Shown here: positions 59,831-64,000 of the stretch, piece after piece
Numbering within the stretch: the stretch's first letter is position 1
Layout: every line of letters begins with the position of its first letter
Made by a program: the position numbers and the translations under genes
Notes under the pieces: generated by a model
What the model was told of the DNA's origin: nothing
The model's input: only the letters and a program-made list of their open reading frames with translations
The model's database searches: none
Assembly: GCA_965237405.1 (NCBI GenBank)
Contig: OZ250139.1
Coordinates: forward strand, 2,046,001 to 2,110,000
Source: CAUZIB01 sp963663925
Lineage (GTDB): Bacteria > Acidobacteriota > Vicinamibacteria > Vicinamibacterales > UBA8438
DNA length: 64,000 nucleotides
Reading direction: 5' to 3'

Positions 59831-61612
59831 TCACGCACGCGGCAAGCGCTCCCCGAGGTGCAGCTCACGCAGCTGGCGGTTATCTACCTCAGAGGGTGCC
59901 CCAACCATTAAGTCGACCGCATTGGCGGTCTTTGGGAATGCGATCACGTCGCGGATTGAAGACTCGCCAGCTAGAATCGCGACGATCCGATCGAGACCGA
60001 GCGCAATTCCACCATGTGGCGGCGTTCCATGCTCAAGCGCCTCAAGGAAGAATCCGAACCGCAATTGCGCCTCGGCGTCGCTAATCTTAAGTAGACGGAA
60101 GATCCGCTGCTGAAGCGCCTGATCGTGAATTCGGATGCTTCCGCCCCCAATCTCTGTACCGTTGAGCACAAGGTCATATGCGCGCGCACGGACTTTTTCC
60201 GGTTCGGTCTCCAAGCGATCGAGGTCCTCCGCACGCGGAGAGGTAAAAGGATGATGAACCGACACAAACCGCTGCTCGCTCTCGCTCCACTCCACTAGCG
60301 GAAAATCAACGACCCAGAGGAACCTGAACGTCGTATCGTCGATCAGGTTCTCGCGCTGCGCAATCAAGAGACGAAGTTTACCCAGGATGCCAGACGCCTC
60401 TGCGCTCGAACCAGCCGACAATAGGACGAGATCGTCCGGCCCCGCATCAACCGCTTCGAGAATTTGTCCGAGCGTCGTCTCTCCTACCGCTTTGAGAATT
60501 GAACTCTGCACTGCACCGTCCGGCGATCGTCTCACCCACACGAGCCCTTTGGCGCCCAACTTGATCGCCTCTTTAACAAGCTGGTCGATCTTGTGACGAG
60601 CATATCGGCCACCGGCCGGGACAACCAGAGCGCGGACAACGCCACCACCGGCCACAACCTCACGGAATACCTTGAACGATGCATCAGCAAATACCGCTGA
60701 AACGTCTCGGACCTCAAGCGAGCACCGCAGATCGGGCTTGTCCGTGCCGTATCGCGCGATAGCCTCATCGAACGACATTCGTGAGAACGGCACTTCAATC
60801 ATTTTGCCAGCCTGCTGACAGATGTCGCGCATCAAACGTTCGATCACCCCAAAAACGAGGTCGGGATTCGCGAACGACATTTCCACATCGATCTGGGTGA
60901 ATTCCGGCTGACGATCCGCGCGCAGGTCCTCGTCTCGGAAGCAACGCACAATCTGGAAGTAACGATCCATGCCGGAGATCATCAGGATTTGCTTAAAGAT
61001 CTGGGGCGACTGTGGCAGGGCAAAAAATTGACCCGCATGGACACGACTAGGGACGAGATAGTCGCGGGCCCCCTCAGGAGTTGATTTCGCGAGCATCGGA
61101 GTTTCGATCTCCCAGAAGCCTTCCCGATCGAGACACATTCGAGCAGCCATACACAGTCTGTGGCGCAAACCAATGTTGTCCCGCATCCTCTGACGACGTA
61201 GGTCGAGATAGCGATAGCGCAATCGGATTTCTTCCGACACCGGAGTCTCTTCGTCGATCTGGAAGGGCGGGGTTAGCGCCGTGTTTAAGACTCGAACTTC
61301 CTGCGCAACCACCTCGACCTCGCCCGTTCCAATCTTGGTGTTCAGCGTTTCGGCTGATCGGCGTTCGACCGTCCCCCGGACGCACACGACATATTCGGGA
61401 CGTAGGCTCTTAATTACTCCGAGCACATCGTCGTCTTCTCGGGCCACCACCTGTGTGAGCCCGTAACGGTCCCGGACGTCAATAAAGATGAGTGACCCGA
61501 GATCGCGAATCTTGTGGACCCACCCGAACAGCGTAGCCTCGGTCCCGACGTTCGCCAACCGTAGCTCGCCACACGTGTGGGTCCGAGTGACTTCTAGTTC
61601 TTGCTGTGACAC
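59831..61612 (-). CDS. aspS: Aspartyl-tRNA synthetase
   Basis: The 593-residue bacterial-type class II enzyme has an N-terminal OB-fold anticodon domain (TLFGWVHKIRDLGSLIFIDV). Motif 2 lies in FQIVRCFRDEDLRADRQPEF. A GAD insertion domain is present, and motif 3 is HGGIALGLDRIVAILAG. Starts MSQQELEVTRTHTCGELR. It follows hisS at 28 bp. Confidence 0.96.
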   Translation of the reverse strand: MSQQELEVTRTHTCGELRLANVGTEATLFGWVHKIRDLGSLIFIDVRDRYGLTQVVAREDDDVLGVIKSLRPEYVVCVRGTVERRSAETLNTKIGTGEVEVVAQEVRVLNTALTPPFQIDEETPVSEEIRLRYRYLDLRRQRMRDNIGLRHRLCMAARMCLDREGFWEIETPMLAKSTPEGARDYLVPSRVHAGQFFALPQSPQIFKQILMISGMDRYFQIVRCFRDEDLRADRQPEFTQIDVEMSFANPDLVFGVIERLMRDICQQAGKMIEVPFSRMSFDEAIARYGTDKPDLRCSLEVRDVSAVFADASFKVFREVVAGGGVVRALVVPAGGRYARHKIDQLVKEAIKLGAKGLVWVRRSPDGAVQSSILKAVGETTLGQILEAVDAGPDDLVLLSAGSSAEASGILGKLRLLIAQRENLIDDTTFRFLWVVDFPLVEWSESEQRFVSVHHPFTSPRAEDLDRLETEPEKVRARAYDLVLNGTEIGGGSIRIHDQALQQRIFRLLKISDAEAQLRFGFFLEALEHGTPPHGGIALGLDRIVAILAGESSIRDVIAFPKTANAVDLMVGAPSEVDNRQLRELHLGERLPRA

Positions 61613-61640
61613 GCTGACATGGCCTCCGAAATGTAAGGCC

Positions 61641-62900
61641 TTACTCGGCGAGTGTTCGCGTCAGTCGTGACGCGACGTCCGACCGTGTCACCACGTCCTG
61701 ATGTCCGGTCGCCATATCTTTTACGGTCACCGTATCGCGGGCAACCTCGTCCTCACCAATAATCAAGACCCGTGCAGCCCTCACGCGGTCAGCACGCTTC
61801 ATCTGCGCGCGGGCTGAACGTGCTTCGTGGTCAACTTGCACGCTAAGGCCCACTCGACGAAGGTTGCGGGCCAACATGTGGACCTCGGCTTGTACGCGCA
61901 CGTCGTCACCGATTGCTACCACGAACGCATCAACTCCAGTGGACGTGGTCGCATCGGCCGACATCGCCAGTACCAATCGTTCTAGTCCAGCCGCGAACCC
62001 GATGCCGGCGCGCTCCGGTCCACCCAGCTGCTTGACAAGGTGGTCGTATCGTCCACCACCGAGCACTGCATTCTGGGCGCCGATGCCACGGACGAAGATC
62101 TCGAAAGTGGTCCGGGTGTAGTAATCGAGTCCACGCACGAGACGATGTGACACGTCGTAGGCGAGCTCGTAACCATCCAGACCTCGCTTAACGGCATCGA
62201 AATGGTCACGACATGCCGAGCAGAGGTAATCTTCCGAGTGTGGCAACGAATCGATGATTGATTGATCGGCCTGAACTTTGCAGTCGAAAATACGCAGCGG
62301 GTTGGTCTCTGCGCGGCGCTGACAATCCGCGCAAAGCTCGGAAACACGGCTACTGAGTGCGGCAACCAGCGCGTCGTTGAAACCGCAGCGGCACTCCAAG
62401 CACCCAACCGAGTTGAGGTGTAGTTCAGCGTCCGCGATCCCGAGCTCTCGCACGAAGCACGCCGCCATCTCGATAATCTCGGCATCCAGTGCAGGCACCG
62501 CAACTCCGAACGCCTCAACGTCAAACTGGTGAAACTGTCGGTAGCGACCCTTCTGAGGACGCTCATAGCGAAACATCGGTCCCAAGCTGTACAACCTTGG
62601 GGTCGGCATCGCCTGTTCGAGTGCGTGCTCAACAAAGGCGCGCACCATGCTGGGGGTTGCCTCCGGACGCAAGGTGACTCGCTCGCCCCCCTTGTCGGTG
62701 AAGGTGTACATCTCTTTCTGAACGATATCGGTTGATTCGCCAGTGCCCTTAGCAAAGAGCTCCTCTCGCTCGATAATCGGAGTTCGAATCTCCTCGTAGG
62801 CGTACCGCCGACACACGTCTCGCGCGACGCCCTCGAGACGTTGCCAGCGCCCGACTTCGCCAGGGAGGATGTCACGAGTTCCTCGAACAGACGCGATCAT
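61641..62900 (-). CDS. hisS: Histidyl-tRNA synthetase
   Basis: The 419-residue class II enzyme starts MIASVRGTRDILPGEV. Motif 1 region is TLRPEATPSMVRAFVEH, motif 2 FRYERPQKGRYRQFHQFDVE, the HisA signature LVRGLDYYTRTTFEI, and motif 3 GIGFAAGLERLVLAM. A Cys-rich insert (CLECRCGF, CADCQRR, CSACRDHF) is typical of the bacterial form. Overlaps the upstream gene by four bases. Confidence 0.96.
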   Translation of the reverse strand: MIASVRGTRDILPGEVGRWQRLEGVARDVCRRYAYEEIRTPIIEREELFAKGTGESTDIVQKEMYTFTDKGGERVTLRPEATPSMVRAFVEHALEQAMPTPRLYSLGPMFRYERPQKGRYRQFHQFDVEAFGVAVPALDAEIIEMAACFVRELGIADAELHLNSVGCLECRCGFNDALVAALSSRVSELCADCQRRAETNPLRIFDCKVQADQSIIDSLPHSEDYLCSACRDHFDAVKRGLDGYELAYDVSHRLVRGLDYYTRTTFEIFVRGIGAQNAVLGGGRYDHLVKQLGGPERAGIGFAAGLERLVLAMSADATTSTGVDAFVVAIGDDVRVQAEVHMLARNLRRVGLSVQVDHEARSARAQMKRADRVRAARVLIIGEDEVARDTVTVKDMATGHQDVVTRSDVASRLTRTLAE

Positions 62901-63406
62901 GGCAACAGATACTCGTTCTTGTACTGAACGTAATGGTCGGCATACCGCTGAATCGACGTGACCTCGTCGTCGGTCAGAGTACGGCTCACCCGGGCCGGGC
63001 TACCCATGACTAGCGACCTAGGCGGAATCGTCATCCCCTCGACCACCAGAGTACCGGCAGCGATAATCGATTCGGTTCCGATCACAGCACCGTTGAGCAC
63101 GATCGCACCCATGGCAACCAGACACCGATCATTAACCGAGCATCCGTGTAAGACAGCACCGTGGCCGACCGTCACGTCGTCGCCCAGGGTCGTTGGGTGC
63201 GTGTCGCTCATCACGTGAACAATGCAACCGTCCTGGACGTTTGTGCGGTCACCGACCCGGATCGTGTTGACATCGCCGCGGAGGACTGCATTCATCCACA
63301 CACTGCTGTCCTTGCCGACCACGACATCCCCAATGACCTGGGCACTTTCATCGATAAAAGCAGTTGACGAGACGCAAGGAAGGATTGACCGATAGGGGCG
63401 AAGCAC
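62897..63406 (-). CDS. Gamma-carbonic anhydrase family protein
   Basis: The 169-residue left-handed beta-helix protein is built of hexapeptide repeats (VIGDVVVGKDSSVWMNAVLR, IRVGDRTNVQDGCIVHV). Candidate zinc histidines lie in CIVHVMSD and in VGHGAVLHGC. Many such proteins are carbonic anhydrases or related to YrdA/PaaY; activity is not certain. Its TGA overlaps the hisS ATG, so it heads the long leftward train. It is divergent from moaA. Confidence 0.88.
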   Translation of the reverse strand: MLRPYRSILPCVSSTAFIDESAQVIGDVVVGKDSSVWMNAVLRGDVNTIRVGDRTNVQDGCIVHVMSDTHPTTLGDDVTVGHGAVLHGCSVNDRCLVAMGAIVLNGAVIGTESIIAAGTLVVEGMTIPPRSLVMGSPARVSRTLTDDEVTSIQRYADHYVQYKNEYLLP

Positions 63407-63450
63407 CCGAGGATTATACTTGCGGGTATCGAGACACAGACGGGTGAAAG

Positions 63451-64000
63451 ATGAATCATAATTTACCTGATATGGGTAGGGTTCAACTCAACGACGCCAT
63501 CGGTCGCCCGCTCCGCAGCCTGCGGATTTCCGTGACCGACCGGTGCAACTTGCGTTGTCAGTACTGTATGCCGGAGGCGGACTACGTCTGGCTGCCCCGA
63601 GAAGACATCCTGTCGTTCGAAGAAACGAGTCAACTTGTCGACCTATTCGCCGACCTGGGCGTCGATCGCGTCCGCATCACCGGTGGTGAGCCATTGCTAC
63701 GGAAGGAGCTTCCTGAACTCATCGGCCTCCTAGCGAACAAACCTCAGATTACCGACCTGGCCCTGACGACCAACGGCATTCTACTCGCGGATCAGGCCGA
63801 CCGCCTCCGGGGGGCGGGACTTCACCGCGTCACCGTAAGCCTGGACACGCTCCGGGCTAATCGATTTGAGCGCCTTACCCGTTTTGATGAGCTCGACGCC
63901 GTCATGCGCGGACTCGACGGCGCCGCGCACGCCGGCTTTGACAGCTTAAAGATCGACACCGTCGTAATTCGGGGCGTCAACGACGATGAACTCATTGACT
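63451..64000 (+). CDS. moaA: GTP 3',8-cyclase MoaA (5' part, continues beyond window)
   Basis: The radical-SAM enzyme catalyses the first step of molybdenum cofactor synthesis from GTP. The first 183 residues are present. They include the iron-sulfur motif in VTDRCNLRCQYCMPEAD (Cx3Cx2C), the GGEP SAM-binding motif in RVRITGGEPLLRKELPEL, and LTTNGILLADQADRLRGAG. ATG 63451 is preceded by GGGTGAAAG. A TATACT box at 63415-63420 could be its -10 element. No stop to the window edge. Confidence 0.95.
   Translation, partial: MNHNLPDMGRVQLNDAIGRPLRSLRISVTDRCNLRCQYCMPEADYVWLPREDILSFEETSQLVDLFADLGVDRVRITGGEPLLRKELPELIGLLANKPQITDLALTTNGILLADQADRLRGAGLHRVTVSLDTLRANRFERLTRFDELDAVMRGLDGAAHAGFDSLKIDTVVIRGVNDDELID

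Overview
The window looks like high-GC chromosomal DNA from a soil or sediment bacterium, most likely an acidobacterium of the Vicinamibacteria type. This is an inference, based on a VWFA-related secreted protein of the kind abundant in Acidobacteria and on the content and order of the housekeeping genes (greA, rarA, mutL, ppdK, recO, era, ybeY, phoH, aspS, hisS, moaA). No rRNA gene or other taxonomic anchor is present.

The window has two very different halves, with a tRNA-Val(CAC) at 35.9 kb near the border. Positions 1-35.7 kb are accessory DNA. The left edge (1-1.9 kb) is the end of a polysaccharide or cell-surface cluster: ABC-exporter-like membrane protein, methyltransferase and a broken glycosyltransferase. 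It is cut by an IS903-like insertion sequence. From 3.0 to 9.8 kb lies an old phage-type integrase gene that appears to have been split by a 6.07-kb integrative element. That element carries an MmeI-like restriction-modification enzyme, an IHF/HU protein and its own intact integrase. It is flanked by 17-bp direct repeats, and precise removal would rejoin the host integrase in frame. At 10.5-16 kb is a three-gene operon: nitrilase-like protein, small middle-component-like protein and a Rad50/SMC-like ATPase. It resembles the ABC-three-component conflict systems, but two of its genes carry reading-frame lesions. YhaN/YhaO-like DNA-processing proteins (16.7-22.1 kb) and a HigB/HigA-like toxin-antitoxin pair with a palindromic operator (22.4-23.0 kb) follow.

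From 24.0 to 29.9 kb two 737-bp direct repeats, each carrying an unrecognised 121-codon ORF, flank a segment with two PD-(D/E)XK nuclease-type genes and a second IS903-like element. The stretch 30-35.7 kb is a graveyard of fragments: DUF3102-like phage protein, short-chain dehydrogenase, transposase, HsdM, glutamate dehydrogenase and terminase. It ends in a five-unit array of palindromic 36-bp repeats just before the tRNA.

Positions 36-64 kb are core genome with tight spacing, many 4-bp start/stop overlaps and no broken genes. Because this half is clean, the frameshifts and stops in the left half are more likely real decay, or possibly switchable sites, than general sequencing error. The core half holds uvrB, a VWA protein, a DHH phosphoesterase, a patatin-like protein lacking the catalytic serine, greA, an rRNA methyltransferase and rarA. 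A long leftward gene train follows: gamma-carbonic anhydrase, hisS, aspS, phoH, ybeY, corC-like, era, mgtE, recO, glyQ, glyS, ppdK, mutL. The window ends inside moaA, read rightward.
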